From contig JACKIQ010000004.1 in assembly GCA_020638365.1 (NCBI GenBank), positions 1 through 64,000 on the forward strand: 64,000 bases of DNA, written 5' to 3'. This DNA is from Rhodospirillales bacterium (GTDB lineage: Bacteria; Pseudomonadota; Alphaproteobacteria; Micavibrionales; Micavibrionaceae). The position numbers and the translations under genes were made by a program. The notes beneath the pieces are model-generated. The model saw only the letters and a list, made by a program, of their open reading frames with translations, ran no database searches and had not been told where the DNA came from. Of this stretch, positions 1-8,790 are shown in pieces. Position 1 is the first letter of the stretch. The number at the start of each line of letters is the position of its first letter.

Positions 1-3000
1 AGCGCCGACTGGTATAATTCAGGATTCATTATCATGTGGGGGTCGAATGTCCCTCAGACGCGAACGCCTGACGCACACTTCATGACAGAGGCGAGGTACA
101 AGGGAACGCAGATTGTCACAATAACCCCTGACTATTCCGAAGCCTCTAAGTTTGGGGATATCTGGCTTAATCCCAGACAGGGAACGGATGCTGCTCTGGG
201 CATGGCGATGGGGCACGTAATTCTGCGTGAATTTCATCTGGACAACACATCCGAATACTTCGACGAGTATTGCCGTACCTATACAGACATGCCTTTCCTC
301 GTGAAGCTAGAAAAGCGTGACGGACGATATGTTCCTGGCCGTATGGTTCGCGCATCGGATTTTTCAGGAAATCTTGATGAAAAGAACAATCCGGAGTGGA
401 AAACCGTCTGCTTTGACGAAAATACAGACAATATCACCGTTCCTGCGGGTTCAATCGGATTCCGCTGGGGAGAGGAGGGCAAGTGGAACATCATGCCTGC
501 CGATGCGAAATCCGGTAAAGACATTCGTCCGCGCAAGACTCTTCTAGGAGTGCAAGATGATATCCTCAAGGTTGGCTTCCCGTATTTTGCTGGAGCAGAG
601 CATGAACACGGCTATTTTCAGAACAGCGCACGGGAAGACATCCTCGATCGAAACATTCCCGTACGTTACCTTGAACTGAACGGAAAAAAAACCCCTGTAG
701 CCAGCGTCTTCGACCTGTTATGTGCGAATTACGGCTTGGCTCGCAAAGGTCTGGACGGAGAGCATGTCGCCTCGGGTTATGATGAAGAAATCCCCTATAC
801 CCCAAAGTGGCAGGAGAAAATAACGGGAGTAAAGGCTGATAAGGTCGTTCAGGTTGCACGTGCTTTTGCAAAGAACGCAGACGTGACCAAGGGCAAGTCG
901 ATGATCATTATCGGCGCTGCCATGAATCACTGGTACCACATGGACATGAACTATCGTGCCTGTATCAATATGCTGATATTCTGCGGCTGCGTAGGGCAGT
1001 CGGGCGGGGGGTGGTCACACTATGTGGGGCAGGAGAAACTTCGCCCGCAGACAGGATGGCTTCCCCTGGCTTTTGCTCTGGACTGGAACCGCCCGCCAAG
1101 GCAGCAGAATTCTACCTCGTTCTTCTATGCCCATACGGACCAATGGCGTTATGAGACCTTAGAGCTTTCTGAGATTCTCTCCCCGTTGGCTGACAAGGAG
1201 AAATGGAAAGGCTCGCTGATCGACTGCAATATCCGTTCTGAGCGCATGGGATGGCTCCCCTCAGCCCCGCAGTTGGGAGAGAATCCGATCAAACTGGTAA
1301 AGGAAGCAGACAAAAACAAAAAGGACCCGATAGAATATGTTGTCGGAAAGTTAACGTCTGGCGAATTAAGAATGTCCTGCGAAGATCCGGACAATCCTGC
1401 AAACTGGCCGCGTAACTTGTTTGTGTGGAGGTCTAATCTTCTCGGATCTTCGGGTAAGGGACATGAATATTTCCTCAAGCACCTGCTGGGCACACAGCAC
1501 GGTGTGCAGGGTAAGGATCTGGGTGAGGAAGGCAAGCGCCGTTCCGCCGAGGTCGTCTGGCAGGACGAGGCTCCTGAGGGCAAGCTTGACCTAGTGGTTA
1601 CGCTTGATTTCCGGATGTCAACGACCTGCATGTATTCCGACATCGTCTTGCCGACTGCAAGCTGGTACGAAAAGAACGATCTGAACACCTCGGACATGCA
1701 TCCTTTCATACACCCGCTATCCAAGGCCATCGACCCGGTTTGGCAAAGCCGGTCCGATTGGGAGATATACAAGGGTATAGCGCGCAAATTCTCCGAGATT
1801 TGTAAAGGGCACCTGGGCGTCGAAAAGGAGATAGTACTAACTCCCATTCAGCATGACACACCGGGCGAGCTCGCGCAACCTGAGGTCAGGGAGTGGCGTA
1901 AGAAGGAATGCGATCTGGTTCCGGGTAAAACAGCACCTGCAATGAAGGTTATAGAACGCGATTATCCGGCGACGTATGAAAGGTTTACGACCCTTGGTCC
2001 GCTCATGGAAAAGCTGGGCAACGGCGGGAAAGGGATTGGCTGGAATACCGATCACGAAGTCGATTTTCTAAAAAAACTTAATGGCGAAAAGGCTGGCCGT
2101 GCAAAAATAGAGACGGATATTGATGCATGCGAAGTTGTCTTGTCTCTCGCACCTGAAACAAACGGAGAAGTTGCGGTAAAGGCCTGGAAGGCTTTAAGCA
2201 AAATCACGGGTCGCGAGCATGCGCATCTTGCATTGCCAAAGGAAGAGGAAAAAATCCGATTCCGGGACATTCAGGCTCAGCCGCGTAAGATTATCAGTTC
2301 TCCGACATGGAGCGGGCTGGAGTCAGAGCATGTATGCTATAATGCCGGATACACGAATGTTCACGAATACATCCCTTGGCGTACGTTGACTGGCCGGCAG
2401 CAACTCTATCAAGATCACACATGGATGATGGATTTTGGCGAAAGCCTCGTATCCTACAGACCGCCAATCAACACTAGGACTGTGCAGGGGATGCTGGACA
2501 AGCATGGCAAGGAATCGCCGACAATCCTTCTTAATTTTATTACGCCGCACCAGAAATGGGGTATTCACTCGACATATTCTGACAATCTTCACTTGCTGAC
2601 GCTCAGCCGCGGCGGGCCGATAGTCTGGGTCAGTGAGGTCGATGCGAAAAAGATCGGTGTCAAAGACAATGACTGGTTGGAAGTGTTTAACTCCAACGGG
2701 GCCATAGTTGCCCGCGCGGTTGTTTCCCAGCGTGTGAATGAGGGGATGATGCTCATGTACCACGCGCAGGAGAAAATCGTAAACACACCCGGCAGCAGGA
2801 TTACCAACGCGCGCGGAGGAATTCATAACTCCGTAACGCGTGCTACGGTAAAGCCAACCCATATGATCGGCGGGTATGCCCAGCTTTCTTATGGGTTCAA
2901 CTACTATGGGACTGTTGGTTCGAACAGGGACGAGTTTGTCATCGTCCGAAAGATGGACAAGGTGGACTGGATGGATGAGCCTGTACAAATGGGAGCCGCA

Positions 3001-3006
3001 GAATGA
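1..3006 (+). CDS. narG: Respiratory nitrate reductase alpha subunit, 5' end outside window
   Basis: Catalytic molybdenum subunit of the membrane-bound nitrate reductase, which reduces nitrate to nitrite on the cytoplasmic face with electrons passed from NarI through NarH. The reading frame is open from base 1 and encodes 1001 residues that match NarG almost end to end, for example WGSNVPQTRTPDAHF, FCGCVGQSGGGW, NLLGSSGKGHE and the C-terminal YGFNYYGTVGSNRDEF. The family is about 1240 residues long, so roughly 240 N-terminal residues lie upstream. These should include the FS0 iron-sulfur ligands and probably the Mo-binding Asp. The first ATG, at 34, is internal. The stop overlaps the narH start (ATGA). 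Identity is certain; completeness cannot be judged. Confidence 0.98.
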   Translation, partial: SADWYNSGFIIMWGSNVPQTRTPDAHFMTEARYKGTQIVTITPDYSEASKFGDIWLNPRQGTDAALGMAMGHVILREFHLDNTSEYFDEYCRTYTDMPFLVKLEKRDGRYVPGRMVRASDFSGNLDEKNNPEWKTVCFDENTDNITVPAGSIGFRWGEEGKWNIMPADAKSGKDIRPRKTLLGVQDDILKVGFPYFAGAEHEHGYFQNSAREDILDRNIPVRYLELNGKKTPVASVFDLLCANYGLARKGLDGEHVASGYDEEIPYTPKWQEKITGVKADKVVQVARAFAKNADVTKGKSMIIIGAAMNHWYHMDMNYRACINMLIFCGCVGQSGGGWSHYVGQEKLRPQTGWLPLAFALDWNRPPRQQNSTSFFYAHTDQWRYETLELSEILSPLADKEKWKGSLIDCNIRSERMGWLPSAPQLGENPIKLVKEADKNKKDPIEYVVGKLTSGELRMSCEDPDNPANWPRNLFVWRSNLLGSSGKGHEYFLKHLLGTQHGVQGKDLGEEGKRRSAEVVWQDEAPEGKLDLVVTLDFRMSTTCMYSDIVLPTASWYEKNDLNTSDMHPFIHPLSKAIDPVWQSRSDWEIYKGIARKFSEICKGHLGVEKEIVLTPIQHDTPGELAQPEVREWRKKECDLVPGKTAPAMKVIERDYPATYERFTTLGPLMEKLGNGGKGIGWNTDHEVDFLKKLNGEKAGRAKIETDIDACEVVLSLAPETNGEVAVKAWKALSKITGREHAHLALPKEEEKIRFRDIQAQPRKIISSPTWSGLESEHVCYNAGYTNVHEYIPWRTLTGRQQLYQDHTWMMDFGESLVSYRPPINTRTVQGMLDKHGKESPTILLNFITPHQKWGIHSTYSDNLHLLTLSRGGPIVWVSEVDAKKIGVKDNDWLEVFNSNGAIVARAVVSQRVNEGMMLMYHAQEKIVNTPGSRITNARGGIHNSVTRATVKPTHMIGGYAQLSYGFNYYGTVGSNRDEFVIVRKMDKVDWMDEPVQMGAAE

Positions 3007-4640
3007 AAATACGTGCACAAATCGGAATGGTTCTGAATCTCGATAAATGTATCGGCTGTCACACATGTTCAGTCACATGCAAGAACGTCTGGACCTCCCG
3101 CGAAGGGGTTGAATATGTCTGGTTCAATAACGTCGAAACGAAGCCGGGCATAGGTTATCCCAAGGAATGGGAAAACCAGGATAAATGGAAAGGCGGGTGG
3201 AAACGCCACGCGAACGGAAAGATTCATCCCAGACAGGGCGGGCGTTGGCGGATTCTTGCGAATATATTCGGCAATCCGAACATGCCGGAAATTGACGATT
3301 ACTATGAGCCATTTACTTTTGACTACGATCACTTGCAAAAAGCGCCGGAGATGAAGTCCATGCCGACGGCTCGTCCGCGTTCTCTGGTAACGGGCGAGAG
3401 GATGGAAAAGATAGAGTGGGGTCCGAACTGGGAAGAAATTTTGGGGACTGAATTCGATCGCCGCAAGAAAGATTATAATTTCAAGAACATCGAAAAGGAA
3501 ATCTACGGTAAGTTCGAGAACACCTTTATGATGTATCTTCCGCGTCTATGCGAACATTGTCTTAATCCGACATGTGTAGCCTCCTGTCCCTCTGGTTCAA
3601 TCTACAAGCGTGAGGAAGATGGTGTGGTCCTTGTCGATCAGGATAAATGCCGGGGCTGGCGCATGTGTATGTCAGGCTGCCCGTACAAAAAAATTTATTA
3701 TAATTGGAAAAGCGGCAAGGCCGAAAAATGCACGCTATGCTACCCGCGTCTTGAAAACGGGGAGCCTACGGTCTGCTCGGAAACGTGCGTAGGCCGAATT
3801 CGTTATCTCGGTGTTATGCTTTACGATGCCGATCGGATAGAGGAAGCAGCCAGTGTCGTCAAGGAAGAGGACCTTTACGAGGCGCAGTGCAAGATATTCC
3901 TTGATCCCCATGACCCGGAAATCGTTGCGGAAGCGCGCAAACAGGGGATACCTGAGAACTGGATAGAGGGCGCTCAAAATTCACCCGTATGGAAGATGGC
4001 GATGGACTGGAAAGTCGCCTTTCCGCTCCATCCTGAATACCGTACCCTTCCCATGGTCTGGTATATCCCGCCGCTCTCTCCCGTTCAGGCCGCTGCGCAG
4101 GAAGGGAAAATACCCACAAAAGACGGAATAATTCCCGACCTGGATGACATGCGCATCCCCGTCAAATACCTGGCCAATATGCTGACCGGAGGAAAAGAGC
4201 AGCCTGTTCGCTTGGGCCTGAAACGTATGATGGCGATGCGCCACTACATGCGAGGCAAGCTGATAGAGGGCGTGGATAAAACGGCTGCACTTGATGAGGT
4301 TGGTCTCACGGTCGAATTGGTTGAGGATATGTACAAGATCATGGCTATCGCAAATTACGAGGACCGTTATGTCATACCGACCGGCCACCGTGAGGAGACA
4401 TTGGATGCTTTTGGCGAAAGTGGTGCATGCGGCTTCAGTTTTGGCAATGGATGCTCAGGCCACAGCAACAGTTCCGTGGATCTTTTTGAAAACCCAAAGC
4501 ATTCGAGAGGGCAATCAGGCAGCACAAAAAGTAACCGTGTGAACACGATCTTTGAACGGGATCACTATCAGGACCATCCCCTAAAACAATCTGGAGGAGG
4601 ATGCGGCGGTGGTGGATGCGGAAGCGGTGGCTGTGGTTAG
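3003..4640 (+). CDS. narH: Respiratory nitrate reductase beta subunit
   Basis: Iron-sulfur electron-transfer subunit of NarGHI (545 residues; E. coli NarH is about 510). Four cysteine groups are visible: C16/C19/C22/C26, C183/C186/C191/C195, C216/W219/C222/C226 and C243/C246/C258/C262. Trp219 replaces a cysteine, as expected for the [3Fe-4S] centre of NarH. The late CGFSFGNGCSG motif is also typical. Unusual is a 16-residue Gly/Cys tail ending GGGCGGGGCGSGGCG, with cysteines 534, 539 and 544. The start overlaps the narG stop by four bases, so the two are translationally coupled. narJ follows after nine bases. Confidence 0.98.
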   Translation: MKIRAQIGMVLNLDKCIGCHTCSVTCKNVWTSREGVEYVWFNNVETKPGIGYPKEWENQDKWKGGWKRHANGKIHPRQGGRWRILANIFGNPNMPEIDDYYEPFTFDYDHLQKAPEMKSMPTARPRSLVTGERMEKIEWGPNWEEILGTEFDRRKKDYNFKNIEKEIYGKFENTFMMYLPRLCEHCLNPTCVASCPSGSIYKREEDGVVLVDQDKCRGWRMCMSGCPYKKIYYNWKSGKAEKCTLCYPRLENGEPTVCSETCVGRIRYLGVMLYDADRIEEAASVVKEEDLYEAQCKIFLDPHDPEIVAEARKQGIPENWIEGAQNSPVWKMAMDWKVAFPLHPEYRTLPMVWYIPPLSPVQAAAQEGKIPTKDGIIPDLDDMRIPVKYLANMLTGGKEQPVRLGLKRMMAMRHYMRGKLIEGVDKTAALDEVGLTVELVEDMYKIMAIANYEDRYVIPTGHREETLDAFGESGACGFSFGNGCSGHSNSSVDLFENPKHSRGQSGSTKSNRVNTIFERDHYQDHPLKQSGGGCGGGGCGSGGCG

Positions 4641-4649
4641 GAGGTCGGA

Positions 4650-5363
4650 ATGAGAACACTTAAAATACTAGGGTTTCTATTGACCTATCCATCACCTGAC
4701 CATTGTGAAGTGATGGAGGAGTGCCGAATGCTCCTGCGCGAGGAAAAATGGCTTTCAAAAGACTCTTTGCAGGCCCTTGAAGCGTTGATGAACGATTTTG
4801 TAAAACGTGACATCCTGGATTTACAAGAGGGTTACGTGGCCTTATTCGACCGGACGCCCTCACTTTCTTTGCATCTCTTTGAGCATGTCTATGGCGATTC
4901 CCGGGAACGAGGACAGGCTTTGGTGGATCTGACCAGAGTCTACGAAGAGGGGGGGCTGGTTATTAAGACCGGGGAGACACCCGATTACCTGCCCCTGTTT
5001 CTCGAATACATATCCGGCCTGTCTACTGAGGAGGCGCAGGAAAATCTGGGCAGTGTTGTAAACATCCTTTCTTCACTTGGCGAACGCCTCAAAAACAGGA
5101 CTACACACTACGAAGCCGTCTTTACGGCACTGGTTGAAGTGGCTTCAAAAAAACCTGATCCGAAGGCCATCAAGAAAGCTTTAAGCGAAGATACCGGGAT
5201 AGCAAGAAGCCCGGAACAGATGGATCAGGAATGGGAAGAGCAGTTCGCCTTTGAAAACACGGCCCAGACAACCGGAGCAGGTCAGGACGGCGGATGTCCG
5301 AAAGCAGGTGAAATGCTGGCGCGAATTAGGGATTATAATGACAAGGAAAGAGGTAAAAAATGA
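4650..5363 (+). CDS. narJ: Nitrate reductase molybdenum cofactor assembly chaperone
   Basis: Dedicated cytoplasmic chaperone of the TorD/DmsD/NarJ family. It binds apo-NarG and allows molybdenum cofactor and FS0 cluster insertion before NarGH docks on NarI. The 237-residue product starts with the typical LGFLLTYPS segment and contains LFEHVYGDSRERGQALVDL and DYLPLFLEY, both family hallmarks. An AGGAGG ribosome site overlaps the narH stop and sits six bases before the ATG. The C-terminal ~40 residues are poorly conserved and charged. Its stop overlaps the narI start (ATGA), in the canonical narGHJI order. Confidence 0.97.
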   Translation: MRTLKILGFLLTYPSPDHCEVMEECRMLLREEKWLSKDSLQALEALMNDFVKRDILDLQEGYVALFDRTPSLSLHLFEHVYGDSRERGQALVDLTRVYEEGGLVIKTGETPDYLPLFLEYISGLSTEEAQENLGSVVNILSSLGERLKNRTTHYEAVFTALVEVASKKPDPKAIKKALSEDTGIARSPEQMDQEWEEQFAFENTAQTTGAGQDGGCPKAGEMLARIRDYNDKERGKK

Positions 5364-6046
5364 GTGGCTCCATGGATTATTTTCTGTTTCAGATCTTTCC
5401 CTACATTGCGATATCTGTCTTCTTGCTGGGCAGTATTTTAAGGTTTGACCGCGATCCTTATTCATGGCGAAGCAAGTCAAGCCAGCTTTTACGCCGGCGG
5501 CAACTTGTTGTTGGAAGCATCCTCTTTCATCTCGGGATCTTGTTGATTCTTGTAGGCCATGCTGTAGGTTTGCTGACGCCTATAGCTGTTTTCGATGCTC
5601 TGGGCATCTCGCATGGCGCAAAACAAATACTGGCAATAGTGGCCGGAGGCGGGGCTGGAATAATCTGCTTTATCGGACTGGTTATGCTGCTCCATCGCCG
5701 CCTGACGGATCCCCGTATCCGGGCGAACAGTTCGTTTGCAGACATAGCCGTTCTGGTCCTGCTCTTGGCGCAGCTTTCTCTGGGCCTGCTGACGATCCCG
5801 TTTTCCATGCAGCATCTTGACGGGCACGAAATGGTCAAGTTCATGGGATGGGCACAGCATATTGTGACGTTCCGAGGGGGCGCGCACGAACTCATTGCAG
5901 ATGTGGCCCTTGTCTTTAAGGCTCATATTACTCTAGGGCTGTTTTTGCTACTGGTCTTTCCTTTCACACGTCTTGTTCATGCTTTAAGCGCACCGCTTGG
6001 GTATTTAGCCCGCCCTTACCAGATCGTACGGAAGAGGGCGACCTGA
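5360..6046 (+). CDS. narI: Respiratory nitrate reductase gamma subunit
   Basis: Membrane di-heme cytochrome b subunit (228 residues) that oxidises quinol and anchors NarGH to the inner membrane. Five hydrophobic segments are visible. Candidate heme b ligands are the two histidines in LFHLGILLILVGHAVG and the two in FKAHITLGLFLLL...RLVHALSAP, the pattern known for NarI. The N-terminal FQIFPYIAI segment and the C-terminal YLARPYQIVRK are also typical. Its stop shares one base with the next start (TGATG), so the following isomerase gene belongs to the same transcript. Confidence 0.98.
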   Translation: MSGSMDYFLFQIFPYIAISVFLLGSILRFDRDPYSWRSKSSQLLRRRQLVVGSILFHLGILLILVGHAVGLLTPIAVFDALGISHGAKQILAIVAGGGAGIICFIGLVMLLHRRLTDPRIRANSSFADIAVLVLLLAQLSLGLLTIPFSMQHLDGHEMVKFMGWAQHIVTFRGGAHELIADVALVFKAHITLGLFLLLVFPFTRLVHALSAPLGYLARPYQIVRKRAT

Positions 6047-6834
6047 TGCAATCTCAAGCGCCGGGCATAACCGTTAACGGCGTTCTTATTTCGCCCGATG
6101 AAATCAATGGAGAGATGCAATATCACCCTGCGGCAAGCCTGTTTGATGCGAAATATGAAGCGATGCAGGCGCTTGTCATACGGGAAATTTTGATCCAGCG
6201 AGCCGTTGAGTTGGAACTGTGTAAGAGGGAACAAGCTCAAAAAAATCTGGACGAGACAATTGATTTGCTCTTGGAGAAAGAGATATCCGTACCGCAGGCG
6301 GATAAAGAAACATGTCGGCGTTATTTCAACAGGAACAGGGATAAGTTTCGGACGTCTCCACTGTTTGAGGTGTCTCATATTCTTTATCTGGCTCCACCGG
6401 AGGATGAGTGCGAGCGTGAATCGGCAAGGCTTAAGGCAGAAACCGCCTTGGCCGCGATTAACAAGGCTCCGGAACGGTTTGAAAGCATCGCTCGTGCTGA
6501 ATCGGCCTGCCCATCTTCCAGAGATGGGGGCCGGCTTGGGCAAATTGGCAGGGGGCAGACCATGCCTGACTTCGAGAAGGCCCTGTTCAGAATGCGTGAG
6601 GGAGAACTAAGTACTGAGCCTGTTGCAACTCAAGTTGGCTATCATATTATCAAGGTGCATAAGCGTGCGGATGGTCGGGAGCTGCCTTTTGAAAACGTGG
6701 AACAGGGCATCAGGGCGTATTTGGAGGAGCAAAGCTGGAATAAGGCTTTTCAGCAGTATATCCGGATTTTGGCTGGAAACGCGAAGATCAGCGGGTTTCT
6801 TTTTGAAGGGGCCCAGGTCCCACTGGTCCAGTAG
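6046..6834 (+). CDS. Parvulin-type peptidyl-prolyl isomerase (NifM-like) of the nar operon
   Basis: A 262-residue PpiC/parvulin protein. The isomerase domain spans roughly residues 105-215, with FEVSHILYLAPP, GGRLGQIGRG, MPDFEKALF and VGYHIIKVH. The N-terminal half is a helical, SurA/NifM-like region. No signal peptide or transmembrane segment is seen, so it should act in the cytoplasm. Homologous genes sit after narI in other nar clusters (Pseudomonas is one example known to me), which suggests help in folding or maturing NarGHI. The start overlaps the narI stop. After the stop a 150-base gap to nnrS shows only a weak TGAAAA/TTTTCA inverted repeat and no FNR-type box. Confidence 0.9.
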   Translation: MQSQAPGITVNGVLISPDEINGEMQYHPAASLFDAKYEAMQALVIREILIQRAVELELCKREQAQKNLDETIDLLLEKEISVPQADKETCRRYFNRNRDKFRTSPLFEVSHILYLAPPEDECERESARLKAETALAAINKAPERFESIARAESACPSSRDGGRLGQIGRGQTMPDFEKALFRMREGELSTEPVATQVGYHIIKVHKRADGRELPFENVEQGIRAYLEEQSWNKAFQQYIRILAGNAKISGFLFEGAQVPLVQ

Positions 6835-6984
6835 CCTTTTCCCGTGATTGAAAATTTTTCAGATAGGAAAGAATGCATCCAGAAAACGAGAATAAGAATT
6901 GTTAATGCTCTTATGTGAGGAGTAAGAGCAGATTAAAATAGCATAAGTCTTCTTATATGCTGCTGTAGAGCAGGAGATCAAAAT

Positions 6985-8151
6985 ATGGCTAGGCTCTTGG
7001 ATCATCCCGTCCTCGCACGCGGGTTTCGTCCTTTTTTCATTCTGGGATCGGCGTATAGCGTCTTGTGCATGTTGCAGTGGGTGGGAGTTTATAGCGGGTT
7101 TGTCATTCCTCAGGACTTTTTCTTCCTTGACCCGGTATCCTGGCACGCTCACGAGATGATATACGGCTATACGATGGCCATTGTTGCCGGGTTTTTATTG
7201 ACGGCAGTAGCGAATTGGACAGCCGGCGCACCGGTGCGTCAGTATCATTTGCTTGGACTTTGCATTTTGTGGGTTATAGGGCGGATAACACTGAATTTTG
7301 ATTTGAATCTGCCTTTCTGGGCACTGGTCATCACGGAAGGAGCATTTATTCCGGCCCTGACGGCTTCCTTGTCAGTTCCCTTGCTCCGGAGTTGGAGCAA
7401 GCGGAATTTCATATTCCTTACTTTATTAAGCGTTCTGTTCGTGTGCGATATGTGGTTCATGTTCACGCACGATAAATCCCCGCTTTTCATCGCGATTATG
7501 GTGATAGTAATGATGATTTCCTTGATTGGCGGTCGCATTATCCCTTCATTTACGGTTGCGGCATTACACAGGAAAGGAATAAAGGCCTTACAAACCCCGC
7601 AAGCAGGGATGGATATTGCTGCGCTCGCATCCCTTGTTCTTGTAACCGTTTGTCTTGTTTCTTTGCCTGAAAGCGGATTTATGGCTTTTTGTGCCCTCGC
7701 TTCCGCTATCGTCCACCTTATGCGTATGCGCTACTATCACACACTTAAAACTTTTCAAGACCCTATGCTCTGGATATTGCAGGCAGGGTATCTTTGGGTA
7801 GTTGCAGGTTTGCTTCTTCTGGCACTTTCAGGTGTCGCCGTGCTGGATCTTCCGACAGCGATTCATGCCCTGACCGCCGGAGCAATCGGCACCATGACAC
7901 TGGGTATGATGTGCCGCGTTTCTTTGGGGCATACCGGGCGGGATTTGCAGGCTTCAAGACCAACCGTGGTCGCGTTCGCCCTTATCATCGCTTCAGGACT
8001 GACAAGAATCATCGGCCCCTTGATCGTGCCTGGTCTTAATGTCGAGCTTATGGCCTTCTCCGCGATTCTTTGGGCTTTTGGCTTTCTTATCTTTATTATG
8101 GTCTATGCGCCGGTTCTTTGGCACCTAAGACCAGATGGAAGAACTGCCTGA
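6985..8151 (+). CDS. nnrS: NnrS family heme-copper membrane protein
   Basis: A 388-residue integral membrane protein with about 12 hydrophobic segments. It matches NnrS: the N-terminal LARGFRPFF motif, WHAHEMIYGYTMAIVAGFLLTAVANWT, GGRIIPSFT, HALTAGAIGTMTLGMMCRVSLGHTGR and the C-terminal LWHLRPDGR. NnrS proteins bind heme and copper and protect cells from nitric oxide and nitrosative stress during denitrification. That fits its place after the nitrate reductase operon. A ribosome site (CAGGAG) lies ahead of the ATG. The last 27 bases overlap the convergent hexapeptide-repeat gene. Confidence 0.93.
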   Translation: MARLLDHPVLARGFRPFFILGSAYSVLCMLQWVGVYSGFVIPQDFFFLDPVSWHAHEMIYGYTMAIVAGFLLTAVANWTAGAPVRQYHLLGLCILWVIGRITLNFDLNLPFWALVITEGAFIPALTASLSVPLLRSWSKRNFIFLTLLSVLFVCDMWFMFTHDKSPLFIAIMVIVMMISLIGGRIIPSFTVAALHRKGIKALQTPQAGMDIAALASLVLVTVCLVSLPESGFMAFCALASAIVHLMRMRYYHTLKTFQDPMLWILQAGYLWVVAGLLLLALSGVAVLDLPTAIHALTAGAIGTMTLGMMCRVSLGHTGRDLQASRPTVVAFALIIASGLTRIIGPLIVPGLNVELMAFSAILWAFGFLIFIMVYAPVLWHLRPDGRTA

Positions 8152-8640
8152 TTTCTCGTTTTTCCGCATCTGCCCTTTCTGTTTTTCAAGACAATACATG
8201 CAAGGATTAAAGTGCCCTGCAGAATAATTTTCATCGAGAAGCGCAGGACACTCCAGACAGCCTTCATAATTAAAGAAATTCTCGTTATGATCGAGTACAC
8301 AGTGTCCGCCGATTTCTAAAGTCCCGGCCAGAAAAGCTTTTCCGGAAACTTCAGCGTCGTCTTTAATGATGCAAAGCCCTCGTATGACGGCCCTTCCTTT
8401 GATGCGCGCCCTGTCCTTTATCGTCGCATAGCCGGAAACCTCCGCATGCTCGTCAACGACAGCATACCCCGAAACGGAGGCATTACCGAAAACGCGGGCC
8501 CCCAACCCTACATAAGCGGTATCATCGACGGCAGCGGTATCGGCCACCCATCCACCGCCATTAACATGTCTATGCGCAGGAACGACCCCGTTCCCGTCAT
8601 TAAAATCATAATACGAATCATGGGACACTACTTCTTGCAT
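8125..8640 (-). CDS. Left-handed beta-helix (hexapeptide repeat) protein with C-terminal cysteine motifs
   Basis: A 171-residue protein of unknown function. Residues ~30-115 are a run of short repeats such as TAYVGLGARVFGNASVSGYAV and ARIKGRAVIRG, the signature of a left-handed beta-helix as in acyltransferases and YdcK-like proteins. No catalytic histidine typical of acetyltransferases is obvious. The C-terminus holds CLECP and CMYCLEKQK, four cysteines in two CxxC pairs that may bind zinc. Its 3' end overlaps the end of nnrS. It may share a transcript with the regulator upstream on the same strand, though 150 AT-rich bases separate them. Confidence 0.7.
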   Translation of the reverse strand: MQEVVSHDSYYDFNDGNGVVPAHRHVNGGGWVADTAAVDDTAYVGLGARVFGNASVSGYAVVDEHAEVSGYATIKDRARIKGRAVIRGLCIIKDDAEVSGKAFLAGTLEIGGHCVLDHNENFFNYEGCLECPALLDENYSAGHFNPCMYCLEKQKGQMRKNEKSGSSSIWS

Positions 8641-8790
8641 GGCGAACCCCCTTTATTTCAAAGGCTCTGCCTTGCTTCTGGCCAGACGCAAATCAGGCAT
8701 CTGTACAAAATCTATCATAAAAAAACAATAAGAGCAAAAAAATATTTTAATGCATCAAAAAATAAGGTATAAAAAATCATTTTGTTTTTT

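Noticed and set aside
6835..6984. FNR-type box upstream of nnrS
   Set aside because: ATCAA occurs at 6977 but no TTGAT half-site lies at the required spacing.
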